A stretch of 29,576 nucleotides of DNA from an uncultured Parabacteroides sp. (lineage in GTDB: Bacteria; Bacteroidota; Bacteroidia; Bacteroidales; Tannerellaceae): positions 1 through 29,576 of the forward strand of contig NZ_CAJJWO010000063.1 of assembly GCF_905196875.1 (NCBI RefSeq), written 5' to 3'. Shown one piece after another: positions 16,762-24,287 of this stretch. Each line of letters opens with the position of its first letter. Position 1 is the first letter of the stretch. The notes beneath the pieces are model-generated. The model did no database searches. It was given only the letters and a program-made list of their open reading frames with translations, and had not been told where the DNA came from. The position numbers were made by a program, and so were the translations under genes.

Positions 16762-19013
16762 TAGAAGAGCAATATCTGTTTACGAACAGTATCTACTCTT
16801 CTATGCCGATCGGTATCGAAATATACGACACGGATGGTGTTTTACGCAGTATTAACGACCATGCTTTACGTTTGTATGGGGTGGACGACCGGACTACGGT
16901 ATTGAACAAAGTCAACCTTTTCAATAGCCCTTATGTGGATGATGCGCTTGAAGCTCAGATCAGGTCGGGTGAGGAAATTAATTTAGAGTTCGAATATGAC
17001 TTCGACCAGATAAACAGCAAGGCATACTTTTCTTCCAACAATAAGGATACAATCATTTATAAGGCACAGGTCGTTGCCATACGGAATAAGGCCGATACCA
17101 TCATCGGACATATATTGCTCACCAATGATGTAACCAACGTCAAAGAAGAGGAATACCGGACGGAGGAAACGAAGAAGAACCTCGAGATGGCGATGGATGC
17201 AGCTAATATGTCATCCTGGATATATGATGTGCATAAAGGAGTGTTTAATTCGTTGTATGGGAACATTGTCGCGAAAGAGGATATGACGATGGAAGAGATG
17301 TTGTTCTTGTTGCATCCTCAGGATCATGTGCCCTTGAAGTTGCTTTTTTCTCAGCTGATAAATAAAGAAGTACGGTACGGACAGATCACTCTGCGCTTTC
17401 ACAGCGAAGAGGAGGGGCAGTATCGTTATTATGAAAGTAGAATGCGTCTGTCGTCAGAGCATTTGGGGAAACTGCTGATTGTCGGAACGCAGCTGGATAT
17501 AACGGAAAAGGTGCGACTGGCCAAGAAGACGCAAGAGTTGATCGCAAAGCGCGAACTGGCTATGAAAGTTAACAATATCGTGCATTGGGACTTTGATGTG
17601 CGCACTCAGAAGTTTGAATCTTATAACGATCCGATCAATAATTATCAGGGCGACCGGTTGTTGACTATTCCTGAATACATGGAAGTGATCCATCCGGAAG
17701 ACCGTTCCATGTTCTATAAAACTATGCAATCTCTGTTGGCTGGCGATAACGATACGATCAATTTTACCTGCCGCATTCAAACACGTTCCGATGAAACATG
17801 GCAGTATTGCGACTTCATAGGCGTCCCCTTTGAAAAGGACGATAATGGTAATATCGTACGTTTTACAGGTTTCAGGCAAAACATACCCAAGCTACAAAAG
17901 CTGAACAGGGAACTGAAAGATAGAAATTACAGGATAGAGCTTACCTTCAAAACGGTCGGTATGTCATACTGGGATTTCGATGTGAAGACTAAACGGTTTC
18001 GCGCATTCAACGATCCGGTGAACGACTATCACTCTGAAAAGATCTTTACACCTGAAGATTATATGCGGGTGACTCATCCGGATGATTTGGAGACAGTGAG
18101 GAACTATATGAACCACATGTTTCAGGGCATTGACAAGGAATTTAATCTGAAATACCGTTCTTTGACGAAGTGGGATGACGAATGGCAGACGTTACTGATT
18201 ACCGGAATACAGTTGGAAAGAGACAAAGAAGGACGTGTAACTCGTTATACCGGTATTTCTATCAATAATACGAAGTGGGAAAAGATGATTCAGGAACTGA
18301 AAGAGATGAAAGAAAAGGCGGAACTTTCCGACCGGCTCAAATCTGCTTTCCTGGCTAATATGAGTCACGAGATACGCACTCCTCTAAATGCGATCGTCGG
18401 CTTTTCCGAACTGTTAACGACTTGTGATAATCCGAAAGAGAAAGTGGAATATGCGAGTATTATCCAAGCCAATAATGACTTATTGCTACGGTTGATTAAC
18501 GATATTCTGGATCTTTCTAAAATAGAATCAGGCGTTCTTGAACGTAAAAAAGAACGATTTAACCTGGCAAAAGTTTCCAATGAATTATATATGACGATTC
18601 TGCCGAAAGTTGAAAATAACTCTGCCGTTGAATTTTTGAAAGATAATCAGGTAAGGGATTGTTTAGTAGATCTGGATAGAAACCGGCTTAAACAGGTGTG
18701 GATGAATTTCCTTACTAATGCAGTGAAATGTACTAAATCGGGATATATAAAAATGGGGTATTCAATTGAAGGGGAAGGACTCCGGATATATGTAGAAGAT
18801 ACAGGAGTCGGCATTCCGGAGGAAAAGCATGACAAGGTTTTTGCCCGGTTTGAGAAACTGAATGAGTTTGCACAGGGAACGGGATTAGGATTAACAATTT
18901 CCAAAGCGATTGTTGAGTCGGCCGGAGGAAAAGTCGGATTTACTTCAACTCCCGGTGTCGGATCTACATTCTGGGCCTGGCTCCCTTGCTCTCCGGAGTT
19001 AGTGGAACCATGA
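16734..19013 (+). CDS. Soluble multi-PAS sensor histidine kinase
   Basis: The 759-residue protein has no membrane helix, so it senses a cytoplasmic signal. Four PAS-like units occupy about residues 15-138, 148-262, 273-386 and 400-515. Units 2-4 look like tandem duplicates: compare ELAMKVNNIVHWDFDVRTQKF with ELTFKTVGMSYWDFDVKTKRF, each followed by a P-x-D-Y/E-Y-M...HPxD segment. A short coiled linker leads to the HisKA domain (NMSHEIRTPLNAIVGF, His545), then an N-box (NFLTNAVKC), a G1 box (DTGVGIP), an F-box (FARFEK) and a G2 box (GTGLGLTISKAI). The start is fixed by a TGA at 16728-16730 and an AGAGGG sequence just upstream. No response regulator is adjacent. The receiver-like domains of the preceding gene are the nearest potential partner. 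Confidence 0.92.
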   Translation: MGDNEISRLIEEQYLFTNSIYSSMPIGIEIYDTDGVLRSINDHALRLYGVDDRTTVLNKVNLFNSPYVDDALEAQIRSGEEINLEFEYDFDQINSKAYFSSNNKDTIIYKAQVVAIRNKADTIIGHILLTNDVTNVKEEEYRTEETKKNLEMAMDAANMSSWIYDVHKGVFNSLYGNIVAKEDMTMEEMLFLLHPQDHVPLKLLFSQLINKEVRYGQITLRFHSEEEGQYRYYESRMRLSSEHLGKLLIVGTQLDITEKVRLAKKTQELIAKRELAMKVNNIVHWDFDVRTQKFESYNDPINNYQGDRLLTIPEYMEVIHPEDRSMFYKTMQSLLAGDNDTINFTCRIQTRSDETWQYCDFIGVPFEKDDNGNIVRFTGFRQNIPKLQKLNRELKDRNYRIELTFKTVGMSYWDFDVKTKRFRAFNDPVNDYHSEKIFTPEDYMRVTHPDDLETVRNYMNHMFQGIDKEFNLKYRSLTKWDDEWQTLLITGIQLERDKEGRVTRYTGISINNTKWEKMIQELKEMKEKAELSDRLKSAFLANMSHEIRTPLNAIVGFSELLTTCDNPKEKVEYASIIQANNDLLLRLINDILDLSKIESGVLERKKERFNLAKVSNELYMTILPKVENNSAVEFLKDNQVRDCLVDLDRNRLKQVWMNFLTNAVKCTKSGYIKMGYSIEGEGLRIYVEDTGVGIPEEKHDKVFARFEKLNEFAQGTGLGLTISKAIVESAGGKVGFTSTPGVGSTFWAWLPCSPELVEP

Positions 19014-19019
19014 AAATAG

Positions 19020-19056
19020 AAAAGCCCTCTTTACTTATACAGCGAAGAGGGCTTTT
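19020..19056. terminator. Bidirectional terminator between the kinase and the phosphoesterase operon
   Basis: AAAAGCCCTCTT (19020-19031) pairs perfectly with AAGAGGGCTTTT (19045-19056) around a 13-base loop, with further T residues downstream. The two flanking genes converge here, so it probably ends both transcripts. Confidence 0.85.
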
Positions 19057-19076
19057 GGTTTTGTATAGGGAAAGTA

Positions 19077-20072
19077 TCAGTCTTTCTTCTTAATAAAGTC
19101 CGAAGGATAATTGACCTTGTTGATGATCTCGTTACCTTTCAGGTGGATCCAGGTGGTGAAACCGTTTTCACCTTCTGTCATTTCTATCACACGTGCACCG
19201 TTTGTCAGGTTATTGTAAACCGTATCGCCACCGGTGTAACGACCATACGCCAGTAAAATACCTTTCCAGTAAACGGCATAATCGTCATCGTGATCGTGGC
19301 CGACAAAGACACCTTGAACATCTCCCATTTCTTTCATAGAAGCAAACAAGCCGGAGTTCAGTTGCGGAGCACAGGCTTTCTCTTTGCGGGTTCCTACCAG
19401 AATAGCCGTTTCATCGGAAGCCGCCTGATTATATTCCGGTAAAGCAATGTGGAAGAAGGCCAGAGAGGGAACAGGTGTTCCGCCATTCTGTTTAGTGAAT
19501 CTGGCACTGTTGTCGCGATACCATTGGATCTGGTCGAACTTGATATAATCGTATCCGCCGATACCTTCTATCTGGGAGTAAGAATGAGAGTCTATGCAGT
19601 AAAGCACGACTGCATCTTTATCTCCATTCGAAGATTTGACCGGAAGAATATAATTGCTGGCTCCCGATACGCCTTTGACGGAATCAGTCAGGTTGTAAGG
19701 GATCGTTTTGATGATATCGAACAACTGTGTGCGTGTCAGGCCTTGTTCGTTATCATGGTTGCCGAAAGTCATGCCGAAAGGTATCTTACGTTTGGCTGCC
19801 AGGTTAAGTATGGTACGCATACCTTCTTCTGCCGGCTTACCATAAATTACATCACCGGTGAAAAGTACCAGGTCCGGTTTCTCTGCATCCAGCACTTCGT
19901 TGATCCTTTCGATTGAAATAGCCGACTTCGGATTGTTATGGATATAATGTACGTCGGTGAACTGTACGATCTTGAATTTTCCATCTTTATTGAATTTCAA
20001 AGACGGCTGCTGGGCTTTACCGTTCAGTAAGCCGCCCAACAGGAATATGATACAAAAGAATAACTGTTTCAT
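19077..20072 (-). CDS. Exported calcineurin-like metallophosphoesterase (DxH type)
   Basis: The 331-residue protein has a Sec signal (MKQLFFCIIFLLGGLLNGKAQ). The calcineurin-type metal centre is complete: FTDVHY (Asp40, His42), FTGDVI (Asp74), FGNHD (Asn105, His106, Asp107), FFHIALPEY and VGHDHDDDY. It hydrolyses a phosphomonoester or phosphodiester in the periplasm or outside the cell. The layout resembles secreted purple-acid-phosphatase-like and YkuE-like enzymes, but the substrate cannot be read. It is the last gene of a four-gene operon, 15 bp after the phosphodiesterase gene, and sits next to a terminator. Confidence 0.9.
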   Translation of the reverse strand: MKQLFFCIIFLLGGLLNGKAQQPSLKFNKDGKFKIVQFTDVHYIHNNPKSAISIERINEVLDAEKPDLVLFTGDVIYGKPAEEGMRTILNLAAKRKIPFGMTFGNHDNEQGLTRTQLFDIIKTIPYNLTDSVKGVSGASNYILPVKSSNGDKDAVVLYCIDSHSYSQIEGIGGYDYIKFDQIQWYRDNSARFTKQNGGTPVPSLAFFHIALPEYNQAASDETAILVGTRKEKACAPQLNSGLFASMKEMGDVQGVFVGHDHDDDYAVYWKGILLAYGRYTGGDTVYNNLTNGARVIEMTEGENGFTTWIHLKGNEIINKVNYPSDFIKKKD

Positions 20073-20087
20073 CTTCTATTCTATTAA

Positions 20088-20990
20088 TTATTTAAAGACT
20101 GGCATTGAACGGCCGATCCATACTTGCGGTTGCTGCAGGTTGAAGATTTCGGCAACAGTAGAAGCGCAATCAAACTGCATCATGCTGATATCATCGAAGC
20201 AATATCCTTTTTTGATATTCTTTCCGGCGATGATAAACGGTGTTTCCATTTCCTGCATGGTCTTGCCGCCATGTCCTTTGTTGATACCGCCGTGGTCGGC
20301 TGTGATAATGAAGATCGTGTCGTCATACATACCGGCCTTTTTTACCGCTTCTACAATCTGACCGATATAACCGTCCAGCTCTTTTATCTTGGCATAATAA
20401 GCAGGGGTGTCGTGTCCGTCGGCATGTCCTACATGATCGGGGTTGTCAAAAGCGATCATGGTAAGTGTCGGCTTTTTATCGGTGATGTATTTAACAGCCA
20501 TTTCACATAGAACGGTCGGTTGTTTATTATAGTCCGGGCCTTGTGCATGGTAGCTCATGGACAAGGTATCGACCAGATACTTGATACCGTCCCAGTCGTA
20601 AAGACAACCGATTTCTGCATCCGGCTGAGCGTCGCGCAACAATTGAAATACAGTCGGGAAAATACCATGCTTATTTAATTCGCGTGAGGGCAGTTCGGGT
20701 GTTTGTGATCCCCACTCTGTGTATCCGTGTATCTCAGGACCTGCACCCATGAACATAGAAGCCCAGTTCACAGCACTGGAAGATGGCAATACGGAGCGTT
20801 TCTTCAACGTATAGGAACCGTCTTTCATAAATTGTTTGGTGACAGGCATTTCTGCTTTCTCCACGCTGTAAGCTCCCCAGCCGTCGAGGCCAATCCAGAC
20901 GACGTGTTTTGCTTTTGGTTTGGCGGCAAAAGCCGTACTGATAGTGAAAATGGTTAAAACCAGAATAAGTAATAAGTTTTTCTGTTTCAT
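20088..20990 (-). CDS. Exported alkaline-phosphatase-superfamily phosphodiesterase (NPP-like)
   Basis: The 300-residue protein has a Sec signal ending near AFA. Superfamily metal and nucleophile positions are visible: GLDGW (Asp36), a serine-rich nucleophile loop LPSSSAVNW (probable nucleophile Ser72, where nucleotide pyrophosphatases usually have Thr), FDNPDHVGHADGH, and TADHGGINKGHGG. It resembles type I phosphodiesterase/nucleotide pyrophosphatase rather than a sulfatase, because the C/S-x-P-S-R formylglycine motif is missing. At 300 residues it is shorter than most NPPs. It lies 7 bp downstream of the metallophosphoesterase gene that starts at 22068. The likely role is cleaving a phosphodiester or phosphomonoester in the periplasm; the substrate is unknown. 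Confidence 0.86.
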   Translation of the reverse strand: MKQKNLLLILVLTIFTISTAFAAKPKAKHVVWIGLDGWGAYSVEKAEMPVTKQFMKDGSYTLKKRSVLPSSSAVNWASMFMGAGPEIHGYTEWGSQTPELPSRELNKHGIFPTVFQLLRDAQPDAEIGCLYDWDGIKYLVDTLSMSYHAQGPDYNKQPTVLCEMAVKYITDKKPTLTMIAFDNPDHVGHADGHDTPAYYAKIKELDGYIGQIVEAVKKAGMYDDTIFIITADHGGINKGHGGKTMQEMETPFIIAGKNIKKGYCFDDISMMQFDCASTVAEIFNLQQPQVWIGRSMPVFK

Positions 20991-20997
20991 GATTGTG

Positions 20998-22068
20998 TTA
21001 TTTTATAGTGATATTAAATTGGTCGTATGACTCTGTTCTCCATGCTTTATCCGCAGTCAGAGGTGACAAGGCGAAAAGCGGGGAGAATGTTTTTACTTTG
21101 ATCGTTTGTCCGTCGGGCATAAATTCGAGGATACGCAGCCAGCCGTCGCCACCGTTGCCATGCCATTCTCCGTCGGCGGTCTGGGCATTGAACATCATTT
21201 GCGGTATCTCTTTTCCGGCGGCATTCTTGTCGATGCGGAAAGACACATTGTCTTTATAGTCGGCTATCTCGCATTCGTGGCCGCAAAGCACCATACAGAT
21301 GTTTGAAGACGGATAAACCAGTTTCTGCCAAATAGCTTCCCCGTAATTGGCGGGCGATACTTTGTAGTTCTCCTTTTCATGGCGTTTACCGTTCCAGGCA
21401 AGATACGAGTGGGTGAGTAGGATTACTTTATGATCTTTGTATTTCGGCTTTTCGGTCACCTGCTTAGCCCATGCTATCGCTTCGTCGCGTGGGGCAAACT
21501 CAAGTGAGATAACGAGTATTTTCCCCCATGTGTCGGTTTCAAATTCGTAAGCCGCATTTTCAAGGGTCGGTATATCCTTGTAGTTATTGCCTACTTCCAC
21601 CAGTGATTTCTTCCAGCAACTGTTTCGTTCGGATGGAAAGTAATCAGGGAAATGGCAGAGGCGGTTTTCTGATTTCTCATAGCCGTAGTCATGGTTTCCC
21701 GTACAGATCACATACGATACTTTATTATCGAGGCGTTCGAATGCCCTTGACGCTGCCTTCCATTGCTCTTCGCTGGTTTGGTTACCATTCACACCGTCGG
21801 GAATACGAATTTCGTTTTGTTCCACCAGATCGCCCGTGCAAAGTACGCCTTTGATATTTAAAGAGTCCATATTATTGACCACCCATGCCGTCTGAAGTTC
21901 GAATAATGGCTGGTTGGCGTCGAATTTGATGTAACTCTGCGGATCGGGCAACAAGATCATTGAAAATGAGTTTTTATCGGATAGCTGCGCCCTTACCGGA
22001 TAGACCTGGGCGGAAACCTCGATCAGTCCGAGCAGGAAGAGGAGAGAAAGAATAAGTTTTGTTTTCAT
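20998..22068 (-). CDS. Exported calcineurin-like phosphoesterase (DPQ variant)
   Basis: The 356-residue protein has a Sec signal (MKTKLILSLLFLLGLIEVSAQ). Metal-site motifs are LLPDPQSY (Asp42, Gln44), CTGDLVEQN (Asp80), CTGNHDYGY (Asn125, His126, Asp127), LLTHSYLAW and LCGHECEIADY. The first motif has Gln in place of the usual His of D-x-H; a DPQ form occurs in some calcineurin-like families, so activity is still expected. A later section (FNAQTADGEWHGNGGDGWLRILEFMPDG) is a small C-terminal beta domain seen in secreted members. It lies 20 bp after the LamG-phosphoesterase gene and 7 bp before the phosphodiesterase gene, so it belongs to the same operon. Confidence 0.88.
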   Translation of the reverse strand: MKTKLILSLLFLLGLIEVSAQVYPVRAQLSDKNSFSMILLPDPQSYIKFDANQPLFELQTAWVVNNMDSLNIKGVLCTGDLVEQNEIRIPDGVNGNQTSEEQWKAASRAFERLDNKVSYVICTGNHDYGYEKSENRLCHFPDYFPSERNSCWKKSLVEVGNNYKDIPTLENAAYEFETDTWGKILVISLEFAPRDEAIAWAKQVTEKPKYKDHKVILLTHSYLAWNGKRHEKENYKVSPANYGEAIWQKLVYPSSNICMVLCGHECEIADYKDNVSFRIDKNAAGKEIPQMMFNAQTADGEWHGNGGDGWLRILEFMPDGQTIKVKTFSPLFALSPLTADKAWRTESYDQFNITIK

Positions 22069-22088
22069 GTGTATTTTGTTTTATGATA

Positions 22089-24170
22089 TTACTGTTCGGT
22101 AGATGGAGCTACATCGAATATGGTCATTACGGCCGCATGGTCGGAAGCCCATACATCGTCGATTTCGGGTGCTGTCTTGATTATCTTTGATGCAACCGCT
22201 TTAATACCTTTTCCTTTGTAGAAAAGGAAGTCGATTCGGCTAACCTGTAACTGTCCGTAAATAACGGCAAAAGTACCTTCCGGACGACTTACTTCGTCGG
22301 GATTTATTTCACGGAAACTATCTTTAAAACCTTCTGCCTGCATATAGAGGGTGGTAGGGAATGGAACCGGCCCGTATCCATAATGTAGTGGAGCTGCAGC
22401 AGCAGTCCAGTCCAGGTGGCTGCATGAGTTGAAATCTCCACCGATAATGATAGGGGTGTCACCGTCTGTCAGATAAGGTTTCGTATCCTTTTCGAGGATA
22501 TGTTTCATATCGACCAGAGCCCGGATCGAGTCTTCTGCTACCCAGATACGTGGATCGTGTCCGCTATTCGGATAATTGCAAGAGTATTCCGGACGGTAGG
22601 CATATCGTAGCCAGCAAGCGTTTACAAGGAGTTGACGCCCGTTGGGTAATGTTATTTTTCCAGGATTGGAGTTGAAAGTCTTTTCTGTAGGTATCTTTGT
22701 TAATGGATACCGGCTGAAAAGTACCAGGTTATCATCTAAAGCCGGAGTCTGCATATTGTAGTCGAGCGAGTCTCTAAAACGTTGTTGTCCGCCGTAACCT
22801 TCCTGCATGGTTATGATATCTGCATGGGAAGCTTTCAGCAGGTCGATGATACGGCTTTGTCCGTCATCACCTACATGTCGGCCGCCGTGCCAGATATTCC
22901 ATTGCAGGACTTTGACGATGTCGGGGGTATTACTGCTGTTGCAGGTTATTCTTTTTTCAATCTGTCCTTCGCTAATTTCCGGAATATAATTCGTTTTATC
23001 CAGCTTGAAGGATGGAACTTTTATTTTTATCTTATTACCGAAAGTGGCTTTGTCGGAAATATCGGCGGTAACCAGTATGTAATTAATTCCCGGCGTCAGC
23101 TTTATGGCTCCTTTGTAGGCTTTGAATGTCATTCTCTCTTCGGGTGCTTTGCCGTTTCCGAATAATTCAGTGCGTGTGTTTGAACGGGCGCTCTTGCCGG
23201 TATAATATATATGTACGCGAGAGATATCGGAGAGGGAAGTCATATCCGACAGATCCAGTGATAGTTCGGTTAAGGATAATGGTGTTTGATTACCGGTGAC
23301 TGCTATTCTTAATTTCAGGATCTGATCGTCTTGTGTGCCCTGGTCTGCATCCCATTCGCTGTCTATTACGACTGCATTGAATAATTCCTGGGGTTTGTCG
23401 GCTGTGTAGTTAAATTTAGGATTGTCGTTTACTACGGTGTAAGCCATAGGGATTGTCCCTTTATAATCTACCCGGCCGTTTCGTATGTGATAGGCCTGGT
23501 CTCCTTTCCCGACCCAGTTGACGGATGCGTCGTTTATCCCGTCATCAAAATTGTAATAGGCAATTAATGTCTTGAAATGGGGATGAGTAGGGGCAAGCGG
23601 TTTAGTCATCCATTCCCGTATCGTTTCGGTAGATAAGGCGGAATCCCAGACACGTACTTCGTCCATGAGGCCTCCGAAGGCTGTCGTATCACTTTCATTT
23701 ATTCCCAGAGCTCCGGGTAAAACGGATACCGCAATCGGTTTGCTGTCTGCCACCTGGCCATCCAGATACAATCGGGTAACAGTTCCGTCGCAGCTAAGGG
23801 CTACATGATGCCATTGATCATCCAACACCTCCTTCGACCATAAATCAGCCTGGGTGTTATGGAGTTTCCCTTTTTCAATAATGAGCGGGAGATAATCGGT
23901 TATATTCAACTGGCTGTACTCACCGCCTCCGAAAATGATTTCCTGATCCTTCCAGGATGTATCATCCCCTTTGATCCATGTCTCAAGTGTCCAGGGAGCG
24001 TTGAGGATTCGGATACCTGTTTTTACGTTGTTGTCTTTCCCGTCGAGATGTAAGGCGAGATTTTGACCGGGAGATTGGGCTATTGATGAGATAACGGATG
24101 AGCTGAGTAAAAATAGAATAAAGAAGCATGCCTTCTCTAAGAATGGCTGTTTGTTATACTGGTATTTCAT
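22089..24170 (-). CDS. Exported LamG / BNR_assoc_N-like / endonuclease-exonuclease-phosphatase fusion
   Basis: Starting at the ATG at 24170 the protein has 693 residues and a Sec signal (CFFILFLLSSSVISSIAQ). The frame is open 30 codons further, but the ATG at 24260 lies beyond a terminator hairpin (24222-24251) and upstream of the likely promoter, so I reject it. Domains: a LamG/concanavalin-like lectin fold (about 35-210: WTLETWIKG, WHHVALSCDG, LYLDGQV, GLMDEVRVWDSALS, IAYYNFDDG); a middle beta domain (about 265-385) with QILKLRIAV, IYYTGKSA and GINYILVTADISDKA, as in the N-terminal domain of BNR-type sialidases; and a C-terminal metal phosphoesterase of the DNase I/sphingomyelinase/inositol-phosphatase fold (about 418-690). 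That last domain has intact WNIW (Asn425), MQE (Glu457), GGDFN, SRIDF and SDH. It is the first gene of the phosphoesterase operon and probably makes the initial cut. The glycan-binding-type folds suggest a glycosylated or surface-bound substrate. Confidence 0.88.
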   Translation of the reverse strand: MKYQYNKQPFLEKACFFILFLLSSSVISSIAQSPGQNLALHLDGKDNNVKTGIRILNAPWTLETWIKGDDTSWKDQEIIFGGGEYSQLNITDYLPLIIEKGKLHNTQADLWSKEVLDDQWHHVALSCDGTVTRLYLDGQVADSKPIAVSVLPGALGINESDTTAFGGLMDEVRVWDSALSTETIREWMTKPLAPTHPHFKTLIAYYNFDDGINDASVNWVGKGDQAYHIRNGRVDYKGTIPMAYTVVNDNPKFNYTADKPQELFNAVVIDSEWDADQGTQDDQILKLRIAVTGNQTPLSLTELSLDLSDMTSLSDISRVHIYYTGKSARSNTRTELFGNGKAPEERMTFKAYKGAIKLTPGINYILVTADISDKATFGNKIKIKVPSFKLDKTNYIPEISEGQIEKRITCNSSNTPDIVKVLQWNIWHGGRHVGDDGQSRIIDLLKASHADIITMQEGYGGQQRFRDSLDYNMQTPALDDNLVLFSRYPLTKIPTEKTFNSNPGKITLPNGRQLLVNACWLRYAYRPEYSCNYPNSGHDPRIWVAEDSIRALVDMKHILEKDTKPYLTDGDTPIIIGGDFNSCSHLDWTAAAAPLHYGYGPVPFPTTLYMQAEGFKDSFREINPDEVSRPEGTFAVIYGQLQVSRIDFLFYKGKGIKAVASKIIKTAPEIDDVWASDHAAVMTIFDVAPSTEQ

Positions 24171-24199
24171 GATATTAATGTAATGTGTTTTTATACCTC

Positions 24200-24207
24200 C
24201 AAAGGTA
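24200..24207 (-). promoter_or_regulatory. Putative -7 box for the phosphoesterase operon
   Basis: The minus strand reads TACCTTTG, a full TAnnTTTG match ending 29 bp upstream of the ATG at 24170 and just after the susCD terminator. No -33 TTG is seen because that position falls in the terminator stem. It suggests the four enzymes can be expressed separately from susCD. Confidence 0.45.
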
Positions 24208-24221
24208 ACCATTTTGTGTGA

Positions 24222-24251
24222 AAAAGGGATAGGAATTCTCCTATCCCTTTT
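24222..24251 (-). terminator. Terminator after the second susC-susD pair
   Basis: A perfect 13-bp stem (AAAAGGGATAGGA with TCCTATCCCTTTT) and a four-base loop is followed on the minus strand by a T run. It lies 36 bp past the susD stop and separates it from the phosphoesterase genes, possibly with partial readthrough. Confidence 0.85.
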
Positions 24252-24287
24252 ATTTCTCATGATAAAAAAACGAAGTATTCGTGTCGT

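Noticed and set aside
20088..20990. Annotation as a sulfatase
   Set aside because: The C/S-x-P-S-R signature is missing. The nucleophile loop and metal motifs fit the phosphodiesterase branch of the alkaline phosphatase superfamily.
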